From positions 1 through 33,769 of the IMG/VR virus record IMGVR_UViG_3300033571_011898: a stretch of 33,769 nt of DNA, one strand, 5' to 3'. The position numbers and the translations under genes were made by a program. Positions 24,881-30,392 of this stretch are shown piece by piece (within the stretch, counting starts at the first letter, position 1; every line of letters starts with the position of its first letter). The stretch comes from a virus. Below the pieces are notes generated by a model, which was given only the letters and a program-made list of their open reading frames with translations, had not been told where the DNA came from and did no database searches.

Positions 24881-25705
24881 TTAAACAATATCTTTATATT
24901 TCCAAATATATCCACAAGTATGGTTTCTTTTACCTGTTAAAACAGAAGAAAGATTGCTACCAACTTTAAATTTTTTTTGAATATCTGAACAACAATCCCA
25001 TTCTTTTATAAAATTACCATTTAAATCATATTGTAAAATTTTTCTATGTCTACTATCGACATGTTTTTCTAATATGTTTTTAGGTAAAGATTTATAATAA
25101 TCTGTTCTAAAAATAAAATTTTTTAAAACTTTATTTCTAATACCATTTAATGCGTTGGAAATTGAACCTACTTTAATTTTTAATTCTTTACTAGCTATTC
25201 CAACACTATTAAATTCTTTTAAAAATTTACCATCTTTGGTATATTGATAAACTTTAGAAGAATTTTTCCTTAAATGTTTTTTTAAAATATTATCAGGCAA
25301 TTTTTCAAAATATTCATTTTTCCAAATATGATCATATGAAATTTTATATCTACCTTCTAATACACGCAATATATTATTTTTAACCAGATTGTCTTTTGAA
25401 ACATCATTTATATTATTATATTCAGTTACAAAATTACCATATAAATCATATTTATATATTTTATTATTTTTATATTTTTTTGTTTTAATTGTTTTACTAT
25501 TTTTAATTTTTTCTAATGAATCATTTGGATATTTTATATAATAATCATAACTCCAAATGTAACCACCAGAATGTACATGTTTATTAACAACAGAAAAATA
25601 TACTTCTTTACCAAATAAAAATGATGCGGCATTTATATTATCATATTCTTTAACGAAATTACCATTTAAATCATATTGATAAACTTTTCTAAATCCTGCT
25701 GGCAT
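24881..25705 (-). CDS. Four-repeat NUMOD1-like DNA-binding protein without nuclease domain
   Basis: This 274-aa protein is four copies of a NUMOD1-type module (about 7-53, 83-132, 151-203, 222-270). Each begins K[VI]xxYDLNGNF[VI]KE[YW], continues with a small helical region (for example SKELKIKVGSISNALNG) and ends GYIWKY-like. Linkers between modules also repeat (YFEKLPDNILKKH, YYKSLPKNILEKH), so the unit is about 70 residues. NUMOD1 modules normally lie behind a GIY-YIG or HNH domain of homing endonucleases and contact DNA. None of the nuclease motifs is present here. The gene starts 5 nt after the ATPase gene and looks AT-richer than its neighbours. It may be a relic of a homing endonuclease or an exapted sequence-specific DNA-binding protein. 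Confidence 0.7.
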   Translation of the reverse strand: MPAGFRKVYQYDLNGNFVKEYDNINAASFLFGKEVYFSVVNKHVHSGGYIWSYDYYIKYPNDSLEKIKNSKTIKTKKYKNNKIYKYDLYGNFVTEYNNINDVSKDNLVKNNILRVLEGRYKISYDHIWKNEYFEKLPDNILKKHLRKNSSKVYQYTKDGKFLKEFNSVGIASKELKIKVGSISNALNGIRNKVLKNFIFRTDYYKSLPKNILEKHVDSRHRKILQYDLNGNFIKEWDCCSDIQKKFKVGSNLSSVLTGKRNHTCGYIWKYKDIV

Positions 25706-25710
25706 GTTAA

Positions 25711-26562
25711 TTATATTTTATTGGTAAATCTACGTTCCCAAATTGTTTTATAATTTTTAGGATTTTGTACTGCAGTTTCTAACATACCTTCAACAAAACG
25801 TACATTTCTACCGTGTACATTAGACCAATTATCCCATAAAAATTGACAAGCATCTACCTTAAGTTTTTTTGTAATTTTAGAAGATAAATAAGGACTATTC
25901 ATTATTTTATCAGTAATAAATCCCCATAATGTTGTTGGAGGTAAAGAAAAATCATAATAGTTACCACCAAATCTTGAACGAAGTGCATGTAAATGTGGGT
26001 CAAGATTTTTATAAATTTCATTTTGTGATGGTAATTTTTTATTTGATGTGAAAACAAATATAAAATTATCGACAGGTACTTTCATACCCTCACCTTCCCT
26101 TATAAATTTCTTTACTGCAATTAATTCTTTTTCATCACATGCACTGTAAATGTTTTGCATTTTTTTATTGTAAACGTAAGTTCTTTCATCACTTAAAAGA
26201 CCTTTTAAAATGTCACACCATTCTTCATTCTTCATTAAATTACAATCATCAACATATATTACCACAGGTTTATTTTTAAATTCATCCTTATACACAGCAC
26301 AAGAAATACCAAATTTAAAAATAGAATTTGAACCTGTTGTTAATCTATGGTCAATTTTCTTATTTTTCAATAAATTTTTAATGGTAACACTTTTAGTCAT
26401 ACCAGCTGAGGATACGATATAATAATGAGGAAACTTATCAGATGATTTAGATTTTAATAAACCATTAATGAAAGTATCAAATTGTTCAGATTCTATTTGA
26501 CCTTCTTTGATGTAACCCATTAGTTCATCAGTGAACGGTTGAGTTGTTTTTTTAGTTGCCAT
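25711..26562 (-). CDS. AAA+ family ATPase with non-canonical P-loop
   Basis: This 283-aa protein has AAA+ features: a P-loop-like SSAGMTKS (51-58), a Walker B VVIYVDDCN (D105, D106), a sensor-1 strand IFVFTSN (N174) and an ALRSRF segment (R195, R197) in the arginine-finger position. The P-loop differs from GxxGxGKS: the first glycine is Ser and the one before Lys is Thr, while Lys57 and Ser58 remain. Alternative roles include helicase loader, replication initiator or transcription-related ATPase. It lies in the - strand early block near the candidate origin and directly precedes the NUMOD1 gene (5 nt). The upstream gene ends 2 nt before its start. Confidence 0.7.
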   Translation of the reverse strand: MATKKTTQPFTDELMGYIKEGQIESEQFDTFINGLLKSKSSDKFPHYYIVSSAGMTKSVTIKNLLKNKKIDHRLTTGSNSIFKFGISCAVYKDEFKNKPVVIYVDDCNLMKNEEWCDILKGLLSDERTYVYNKKMQNIYSACDEKELIAVKKFIREGEGMKVPVDNFIFVFTSNKKLPSQNEIYKNLDPHLHALRSRFGGNYYDFSLPPTTLWGFITDKIMNSPYLSSKITKKLKVDACQFLWDNWSNVHGRNVRFVEGMLETAVQNPKNYKTIWERRFTNKI

Positions 26563-26564
26563 AA

Positions 26565-26804
26565 TTAAACAGTTCTTAATTTATTTTCAAGTTTCTTAAT
26601 CTTCTTACAATAACCATAATCATCATTCTGACTCTCGTTATCGTAGAAACATTCTAATGCTAATAGTAATGTATCAACCTCGTCTTCAGTAAATTTCTTG
26701 GTGATGTATTTGACGCGTGGTCTCTTTGGTTTCTCTGTTAACATTCTATCAACCTTGTCGATGGTGTTAACCAATTTGTTTAAATCGTTAAAGAAGTTTG
26801 TCAT
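26565..26804 (-). CDS. Small protein, unknown function
   Basis: This 79-aa protein is helical and highly charged, with KPKRPRVKYITKKF followed by TEDEVDTLLLALECFY and an acidic/Asn stretch. I see no motif of known function. Its start is preceded by the shared leader (hairpin at 26823-26847, then TTTACAAAAACAAAAGATATG), and its stop lies 2 nt before the ATPase start, so it belongs to the ATPase operon. Confidence 0.6.
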   Translation of the reverse strand: MTNFFNDLNKLVNTIDKVDRMLTEKPKRPRVKYITKKFTEDEVDTLLLALECFYDNESQNDDYGYCKKIKKLENKLRTV

Positions 26805-26822
26805 ATCTTTTGTTTTTGTAAA

Positions 26823-26847
26823 GGTAGGGACTTTTTACATCCCTACC
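26823..26847 (-). promoter_or_regulatory. Leader hairpin upstream of 79-aa gene
   Basis: On the - strand GGTAGGGA, a 9-nt loop and TCCCTACC form a perfect 8-bp stem, followed by TTTACAAAAACAAAAGATATG at the start codon. The same arrangement precedes the gene at 27326. A role in mRNA processing, stability or translational control is more likely than full termination, because the gene downstream is close and has no other promoter I can see. Confidence 0.7.
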
Positions 26848-26861
26848 AAATAAATTATGAA

Positions 26862-27326
26862 TTATTTTAATTCAAGGTTTTTATAAACATAGTTCATACC
26901 GTTATACTCGTCATTAGGAATTGTTCCCCACTGAGTCATATAATAAATTTGAAAATTTATCAAACTGATTACTTGCATAATCTCATTTGTAATTTCAATA
27001 TTCATAAACTCTTGTTCCATAGGTTTACCATTTGGATAACCACATATTTCTTGAAAATGTTTAATGTATGACTCACATCTCTGTTTAGTCAAATGTTGAA
27101 ACTCAAGTAATGTTTTACAATCATGATGATTACCAATTTCAAGTAATCTCATTTCGTCTTTGAAACATCCATCAATTAATCTGTGTTGTTCATAGGTAAT
27201 ATCCCATAAAGGACCTTCACGTTCCATTTGAAACCATGCATAACCATCGGGTTGGTTTTGTTTGTAGAAATAACCAATACCCATAATGTCTGCTTTCTTT
27301 ACGTTTTCTTTTAAAAATTGTGACAT
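26862..27326 (-). CDS. Protein of unknown function in early operon
   Basis: The start at 27326 gives 154 aa. An upstream in-frame ATG at 27365 would add 13 residues (MNNPLPLHSKKKD) that are simply translation of the leader hairpin, and the shared leader sequence AAAAGATATG ends exactly at 27326. The protein is rich in Gln, Glu, Tyr and Met with blocks such as YFYKQNQPDGYAWFQMEREG and LLEFQHLTKQRCESYIKHF, mostly helical, with no membrane segment. No family recognised. It is the second gene of the - strand operon that starts at 27598. Confidence 0.6.
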   Translation of the reverse strand: MSQFLKENVKKADIMGIGYFYKQNQPDGYAWFQMEREGPLWDITYEQHRLIDGCFKDEMRLLEIGNHHDCKTLLEFQHLTKQRCESYIKHFQEICGYPNGKPMEQEFMNIEITNEIMQVISLINFQIYYMTQWGTIPNDEYNGMNYVYKNLELK

Positions 27327-27348
27327 ATCTTTTTTTTTAGAATGTAAA

Positions 27349-27373
27349 GGTAGGGGATTATTCATCCCCCACC
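27349..27373 (-). promoter_or_regulatory. Leader hairpin upstream of 154-aa gene
   Basis: GGTAGGGGAT and ATCCCCCACC (+ strand) form a 10-bp stem with one A-C mismatch and a 5-nt loop. Downstream on the - strand the sequence continues CCTACCTTTACATTC and an A-rich run to AAAGATATG, matching the leader at 26804-26847. It contains the false upstream start of the gene. Confidence 0.7.
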
Positions 27374-27382
27374 AAATTTAAT

Positions 27383-27598
27383 TTACTTTAATTGAAACCT
27401 CTTGGGTGATATTACATGATACATCTTCTCACCATTTTTATACTCGTTAATAAAATCAACATAAAAGTCTTGGTTTGATGGTAACTTAGTCTGAACTAAT
27501 CTTCTTAGTTCTAATGTACCTAACTCACTGATGACAACTGCAACTGAGATAAATTTACCCAATTGGTCTAATGATGTTGTTTGATTTAAAACTCTCAT
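27383..27598 (-). CDS. Small protein, first gene of leftward early operon
   Basis: The start at 27598 gives 71 aa (MRVLNQTTSLDQLGKFISVA...). A longer frame from 27715 would translate the DnaA boxes and run through the promoter and leader, so it is rejected. The start fits the shared AAAAGATATG context, and the predicted transcription start lies about 35 nt upstream. The protein is short and mixed alpha/beta, with RRLVQTKLPSNQDFYVDFIN and a basic C-terminus. No family recognised. Confidence 0.65.
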   Translation of the reverse strand: MRVLNQTTSLDQLGKFISVAVVISELGTLELRRLVQTKLPSNQDFYVDFINEYKNGEKMYHVISPKRFQLK

Positions 27599-27639
27599 AT
27601 CTTTTGTGTTCAGAACGCTGTCCCCCGTTTTTGTTGACA

Positions 27640-27671
27640 CAAAGTTACAGCGACATTTCGGAATATCCAAA
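27640..27671 (-). promoter_or_regulatory. Bacteroidota-type promoter for the leftward early operon
   Basis: On the - strand TTTG (27671-27668), a 20-nt spacer and TAACTTTG (27647-27640) match the primary-sigma consensus of Bacteroidota (TTTG, N19-20, TAnnTTTG) exactly. It would transcribe the genes from 27598 down to 24881. It is the best promoter match in the window. Confidence 0.85.
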
Positions 27672-27716
27672 TTTATTTTAAAAATATTTAAAAAAGTTTT
27701 CCACAGGTTATCCACA
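27669..27716. other. Candidate replication origin: two DnaA boxes beside AT-rich tract
   Basis: TTATCCACA (27708-27716) is a perfect DnaA box; TTTTCCACA (27697-27705) differs by one base and is separated from it by two bases, in the same orientation. Immediately alongside (about 27669-27695) is an almost pure A/T tract that could unwind. The pair lies just upstream of the early promoter, beside a terminator, outside any supported gene. This is a typical small host-dependent origin; function is inferred. Confidence 0.6.
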
Positions 27717-27734
27717 TCAAAAATGACTGGCCCA

Positions 27735-27768
27735 ATAAAAAACCCCCATCGTAGAAACGACAGGGGTT
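27735..27768 (-). terminator. Rho-independent terminator, - strand
   Basis: On the - strand AACCCC and TCGT pair with ACGA and GGGGTT (loop TTCT, two mismatched positions inside), followed by TTTTTTATTGGG. It would stop transcripts from the 44-aa membrane protein gene just before the candidate origin. Confidence 0.8.
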
Positions 27769-27799
27769 AGTTGGAAAATCAAATCAATTATAAGAACAA

Positions 27800-27934
27800 T
27801 TAAAATATAATACTAAAAAGTGATTTAAACAAGGCGTAGACAAAAGAACTTACAAAATATATTAAGAACATACCTACCGTAAATGCTACCATAGTAAGAA
27901 CAACTTCAACAATTTCTTCTATGTGTTTCTTCAT
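27800..27934 (-). CDS. 44-aa single-pass membrane protein
   Basis: The frame encodes MKKHIEEIVEVVLTMVAF, then TVGMFLIYFVSSFVYALF and KSLFSIIF. After a charged N-terminus (KKHIEE) residues about 9-38 are hydrophobic, enough for one transmembrane helix, with a short C-terminal tail. It has its own upstream promoter and hairpin leader (27944-28048) and a terminator downstream, so it forms a one-gene unit. Too short for many gene callers. Functions known for such phage peptides (superinfection exclusion, host membrane modulation, holin) are guesses here. Confidence 0.6.
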   Translation of the reverse strand: MKKHIEEIVEVVLTMVAFTVGMFLIYFVSSFVYALFKSLFSIIF

Positions 27935-27943
27935 AATAAAAAC

Positions 27944-28010
27944 GAGGACAGGGTAGTAATCAAAAAAAATGGCAGTTTAGATGAATATATAGGAACCAAT
28001 CCCTGTCCTC
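27944..28010 (-). ncRNA. Structured leader or small RNA upstream of 44-aa gene
   Basis: On the - strand GAGGACAGGG (28010-28001) and CCCTGTCCTC (27953-27944) form a perfect 10-bp stem around a 47-nt loop, followed by GTTTTTATTATG at the start codon. The promoter at 28018-28048 would start transcription next to the 5' arm, so the RNA begins with this hairpin. It could be a 5' leader controlling the small gene or a separate RNA ending at the T run. Confidence 0.5.
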
Positions 28011-28017
28011 TTAAATA

Positions 28018-28048
28018 TAAATATATACAAATCATAAAAAAGTTTCAA
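28018..28048 (-). promoter_or_regulatory. Promoter upstream of structured leader, - strand
   Basis: TTG (28048-28046), 20 nt, TATATTTA (28025-28018) on the - strand. The -7 element differs from TAnnTTTG at the last base; the spacing is exact. It points into the hairpin at 28010 and the 44-aa gene. Confidence 0.6.
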
Positions 28049-28057
28049 GTTCATGTT

Positions 28058-28092
28058 AAAAAAAAAGGCCGAGGACACACCAATCCCCGACC
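28058..28092 (-). terminator. Rho-independent terminator, end of regulator operon (- strand)
   Basis: On the - strand GGTCGGGG, a 10-nt loop and CCTCGGCC form an 8-bp stem (two G-T pairs) followed by nine T. It closes the operon of the genes at 28117-28808. Its arms and the CCAATCCC loop part resemble the leader hairpin at 27944-28010, as if one were derived from the other. Confidence 0.85.
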
Positions 28093-28116
28093 TTACACGT
28101 CTGTCAGAACGCAAGT

Positions 28117-28341
28117 TTATATAATTTCTTCAAACTTCTTTTGAAGATGTTGGTCAATCTTATCCAACCTATCTCCTAATTCTTTTGAGTATCCTTCCTG
28201 ACAATATTCTGTAAGGACGTTTGTGATACCCACAATCTCCTTTAAAGTCATAGGAGTACCGATAATTCTACAATAGTCACCAACAAACTTTAGTGTTGAT
28301 TGACGAACAATACTTTCTTGATTTTTTTGATAGTCTGCCAT
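28117..28341 (-). CDS. Small protein in regulator operon, unknown function
   Basis: This 74-aa mainly helical protein (MADYQKNQESIVRQSTLKFV...) contains MTLKEIVGITNVLTEYCQEG and ends with a charged amphipathic helix (RLDKIDQHLQKKFEEII) that may dimerise. It starts 2 nt after the winged-helix gene stop, so the two are probably co-translated and may act together. No DNA-binding motif is certain. Confidence 0.6.
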   Translation of the reverse strand: MADYQKNQESIVRQSTLKFVGDYCRIIGTPMTLKEIVGITNVLTEYCQEGYSKELGDRLDKIDQHLQKKFEEII

Positions 28342-28343
28342 TT

Positions 28344-28808
28344 TTAATCGATTTTAATGTTTATATTAAATTTAACTGAAATTTTTGATAATAACAAATC
28401 CATGTCATCAATCATTTGTAAAAAATCTATTTCACCATCTTCAGTGAATTTTAATTCAACCTTGATTGCGGTAGGTATTTGTTGAGATTGTCTTCTTTCA
28501 ATTACATCAGGTAAGGTTTCAGATAACTCATATAAGTTAACTGGTCTACCATTATCGCCAGGTATTGTACCAAGAGAATAAATAATGTTATTGTTGATTA
28601 AGGTGTTGATACTCCTTCCAACTGATGATGGTAGAATATTTCCGACCATTTCGTTGTAAACTTCATACACATCCCATGTGGTCATACATCCATACTTCTT
28701 AAAGATTTGGAAGATTCTGTTTTCTTGATCCTTCGCACTTGCGATGGCTTGTGCCAATAACTCATCGGTTATTGGTGTCGTTTTGTAGTAAGATTTGATA
28801 ACTGGCAT
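28344..28808 (-). CDS. Winged-helix DNA-binding regulator candidate
   Basis: I place the start at 28808 (154 aa); an ATG at 28856 would lie inside the operator and promoter. Residues about 28-95 form a winged-helix pattern: helices around IFQIFKKYG, MTTWDVYEVYNEMV, SSVGRSINTLINNN, then a wing (IIYSLGTIPGDNGRPVNLYE). The C-terminal part (KVELKFTEDGEIDFLQMIDD) is mixed and may oligomerise. It is the first gene of a two-gene - strand operon facing the divergent + strand early genes, a usual place for a phage control protein. Repression of its own promoter is inferred from the palindrome at 28844-28856. Confidence 0.65.
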   Translation of the reverse strand: MPVIKSYYKTTPITDELLAQAIASAKDQENRIFQIFKKYGCMTTWDVYEVYNEMVGNILPSSVGRSINTLINNNIIYSLGTIPGDNGRPVNLYELSETLPDVIERRQSQQIPTAIKVELKFTEDGEIDFLQMIDDMDLLLSKISVKFNINIKID

Positions 28809-28825
28809 AATTAATTTGTTTTTTA

Positions 28826-28857
28826 ATAATATAGATAAATATCTTGGAAATTCCAAA
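28826..28857 (-). promoter_or_regulatory. Promoter with overlapping palindromic operator candidate
   Basis: On the - strand TTTG (28857-28854), 20 nt, TATATTAT (28833-28826) is a weaker Bacteroidota-type promoter. The palindrome TTGGAA-A-TTCCAA (28844-28856) overlaps its upstream element, so a dimeric repressor bound there would block RNA polymerase. The gene it controls encodes the winged-helix protein. Confidence 0.55.
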
Positions 28858-28881
28858 TGTTATAAAAAAAATTTTAAAGAT

Positions 28882-28912
28882 TTTGAAATTTAGGAAAAAT
28901 TGGATATATTTA
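28882..28912 (+). promoter_or_regulatory. Rightward promoter candidate in divergent control region
   Basis: TTTG (28882-28885), 19 nt, TATATTTA (28905-28912) on the + strand. It lies 25 nt from the leftward promoter and would transcribe about 140 nt of gene-free DNA ending at the hairpin 29051-29077. Confidence 0.6.
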
Positions 28913-29005
28913 TTAATGATGGTGGAGTAGGATACCATTTCAATATAAACTACTATACTTCAGGTAAACTCCTGTTGGACCGTGTACATATTTTTTACCC
29001 AGCAT

Positions 29006-29077
29006 TTATCCAGTATCTAGCACCAGCAATAAACAAATATAAAAAAAGTTATCCAGTATCTAGCAAGCATACTGGAT
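29006..29077 (+). repeat. Direct repeat pair and hairpin in control region
   Basis: TTATCCAGTATCTAGCA occurs at 29006-29022 and again at 29049-29065. The second copy is part of a hairpin ATCCAGTAT, 9-nt loop, ATACTGGAT (29051-29077) followed by TTGTTTGTT. A related CCAGTATGACTAG lies at the start of the gene at 29131. Control sites for a regulator or a weak terminator are the likely roles. The surrounding 28857-29130 holds no convincing gene. Confidence 0.65.
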
Positions 29078-29108
29078 TTGTTTGTTGAATTAATTTTATC
29101 TATATTTA
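29077..29108 (+). promoter_or_regulatory. Rightward promoter for gene 29131
   Basis: TTTG (29077-29080), 20 nt, TATATTTA (29101-29108). The predicted transcription start is about 15 nt before the start codon. Its TTTG shares a base with the hairpin that ends at 29077. Confidence 0.65.
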
Positions 29109-29130
29109 TATATATAAAACAATAACCAGT

Positions 29131-29334
29131 ATGACTAGTAATTACAGAGAAGGACAATTGAGTTTAAAACAATTCTACTCAATACCATACGAAGAAAAGA
29201 AAAAGTATATCAACTTCTTACTAGAACTAGATGCTAGTACCAGAAGTGAATTGGATGAATATATCCTTAACCATTTTCATAAGGCTAGTGATACTGGAGC
29301 AAAAGTAAAATTTCTTCAACTTGAAGATAGTTGA
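29131..29334 (+). CDS. First rightward early gene, unknown function
   Basis: This 67-aa protein (MTSNYREGQLSLKQFYSIPY...) is charged and helical with EEKKKYINFLLELDASTRSE followed by LDEYILNHFH; no membrane segment or motif is recognised. It has its own promoter at 29077-29108 and is followed by a second promoter and an attenuator-like terminator, so it is the first and separately controlled gene of the rightward unit. Small early phage proteins in this position often act on the host, but nothing here shows that directly. Confidence 0.6.
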   Translation: MTSNYREGQLSLKQFYSIPYEEKKKYINFLLELDASTRSELDEYILNHFHKASDTGAKVKFLQLEDS

Positions 29335-29361
29335 CTTTTAATTTTATTTGCAGTATATTTA
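29331..29361 (+). promoter_or_regulatory. Second rightward promoter candidate
   Basis: TTG (29331-29333), 20 nt, TATATTTA (29354-29361). The upstream element overlaps the stop codon of the preceding gene. A transcript starting here would meet the terminator at 29391-29434 within about 65 nt. Confidence 0.55.
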
Positions 29362-29390
29362 TTAATGATTTAAAACAGTCATTCCAAATT

Positions 29391-29434
29391 AATCCCGCCA
29401 AGGTTTCTCCCAGTTTCCTAGCGGGATTTTTTAT
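29391..29434 (+). terminator. Terminator or attenuator ahead of zinc-finger gene
   Basis: AATCCCGC and GCGGGATT form a perfect 8-bp stem with a 22-nt loop, followed by TTTTTTATTTATT. It stands between two promoters and the gene at 29450, so it either ends the first early transcript or acts as an attenuator that must be passed to express the rest of the unit. Confidence 0.85.
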
Positions 29435-29449
29435 TTATTCTAGATATTT

Positions 29450-30160
29450 ATGATTTGTAGAAAATGTAACTTAGATAAACCTTTGGACCAGTATGGTACT
29501 TATTTCCATTCTACTCAACAAAAGATGCGTATTAGAAAGTATTGTAAATCTTGTTATAAAGAACAAAAAAGATTATGGAAGGAAAGTATCAAAGAATTAA
29601 AAATAACTCAACCAGTGTCACCAGAACCAGCCACAATCGATTATAGTAACAACCCTGACTATTACAAATGTATTATGTGTGAAGAATGGAAATTATTGAT
29701 GGTGGATTATTATTTGCACAAAGGTTTGAAACCAATTACAAAAAGGTGCAAGGATTGTCAAAGGGTATTAGACCAAAAAGAAGCTGACGAATATAAGAAG
29801 GAAAATGGTGGAAGTTTGATGGTCCCACAACGAGTTGGAGTTTACTTTGATTCTTACCAACGAGAGAACACATTTATACTTATGGGTATAATGGGATATT
29901 TATATGATGAGGATACTGGTATTTGGTGGAAACCTGGTGTAAAAGAAATTGTTGATGGTAAACCAAAGTTCTTAAAAGTTAAGAAACATAAAACAAAAAG
30001 ACTAAGGGTGGTAAATCCTGAGTTATGGAAACAGATGGTTGAACTTAGAAATAGAAACTTGACTTATGTTCAAATTGCTGATAAATTAAATCTAAGTGAT
30101 ACCACTGTTAGAAAATATTTGGTAGAGTATGGCGAAGACGGAACACATAAAGGTGGGTGA
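29450..30160 (+). CDS. Double zinc-finger protein with C-terminal HTH
   Basis: This 236-aa protein has two four-cysteine zinc motifs: C3/C6 with C32/C35, and C74/C77 with C100/C103, each CxxC, about 22-25 residues, CxxC. The first resembles zinc domains of endonuclease VII-like and phage recombination proteins (YCKSCYKEQKRLW), but I see no nuclease residues that would confirm this. Residues about 199-228 (LTYVQIADKLNLSDTTVRKY) form a helix-turn-helix like those of sigma region 4 or resolvases. A DNA-binding regulator is the most likely role. It lies directly after the attenuator and overlaps the next gene by 32 nt. Confidence 0.6.
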   Translation: MICRKCNLDKPLDQYGTYFHSTQQKMRIRKYCKSCYKEQKRLWKESIKELKITQPVSPEPATIDYSNNPDYYKCIMCEEWKLLMVDYYLHKGLKPITKRCKDCQRVLDQKEADEYKKENGGSLMVPQRVGVYFDSYQRENTFILMGIMGYLYDEDTGIWWKPGVKEIVDGKPKFLKVKKHKTKRLRVVNPELWKQMVELRNRNLTYVQIADKLNLSDTTVRKYLVEYGEDGTHKGG

Positions 30161-30392
30161 ATTGGAAATTCCTCTAACCTATTGGGAAATGACAGAACAG
30201 GATAAGAATGACTTATGTCTTACCATAATGGATAGTATGTTAATTATATTGGATAAACATCTCAACGAGGGACTCAACAGAATGGATGTATTGGATAAGA
30301 TGTTAGAGTCAAGCATAATGGTCAACAGACAAGAAGAAGAATATGAAATTTGTGAGGTGATGACCAGAATTAGAAAACTTATTAATGAATAA
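30129..30392 (+). CDS. Small helical protein, unknown function
   Basis: This 87-aa protein (MAKTEHIKVGELEIPLTYWE...) starts inside the zinc-finger gene (32-nt overlap) and its stop overlaps the next start by 8 nt. The body is helical with LCLTIMDSMLIILDKHLNEG, KMLESSIMVNRQEEEYEICE and VMTRIRKLINE. A later ATG at 30189 is possible, but the packed overlaps favour 30129. No family recognised. Confidence 0.55.
   Translation: MAKTEHIKVGELEIPLTYWEMTEQDKNDLCLTIMDSMLIILDKHLNEGLNRMDVLDKMLESSIMVNRQEEEYEICEVMTRIRKLINE

Noticed and set aside
27327-27365. N-terminal extension of the 154-aa gene to 27365
   Set aside because: The 13 added residues are encoded by the leader hairpin and its A-rich run.
27599-27715. 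N-terminal extension of the 71-aa gene to 27715
   Set aside because: The extension translates a DnaA box, the promoter and the leader; the shared start context is at 27598.
27923-28144. 73-aa + strand frame
   Set aside because: It runs through two hairpins, a promoter and a terminator that serve the - strand; composition is not protein-like.
28900-29088. 62-aa + strand frame in the divergent region
   Set aside because: It starts with TTG inside a predicted promoter and translates the direct repeat; more likely regulatory DNA.
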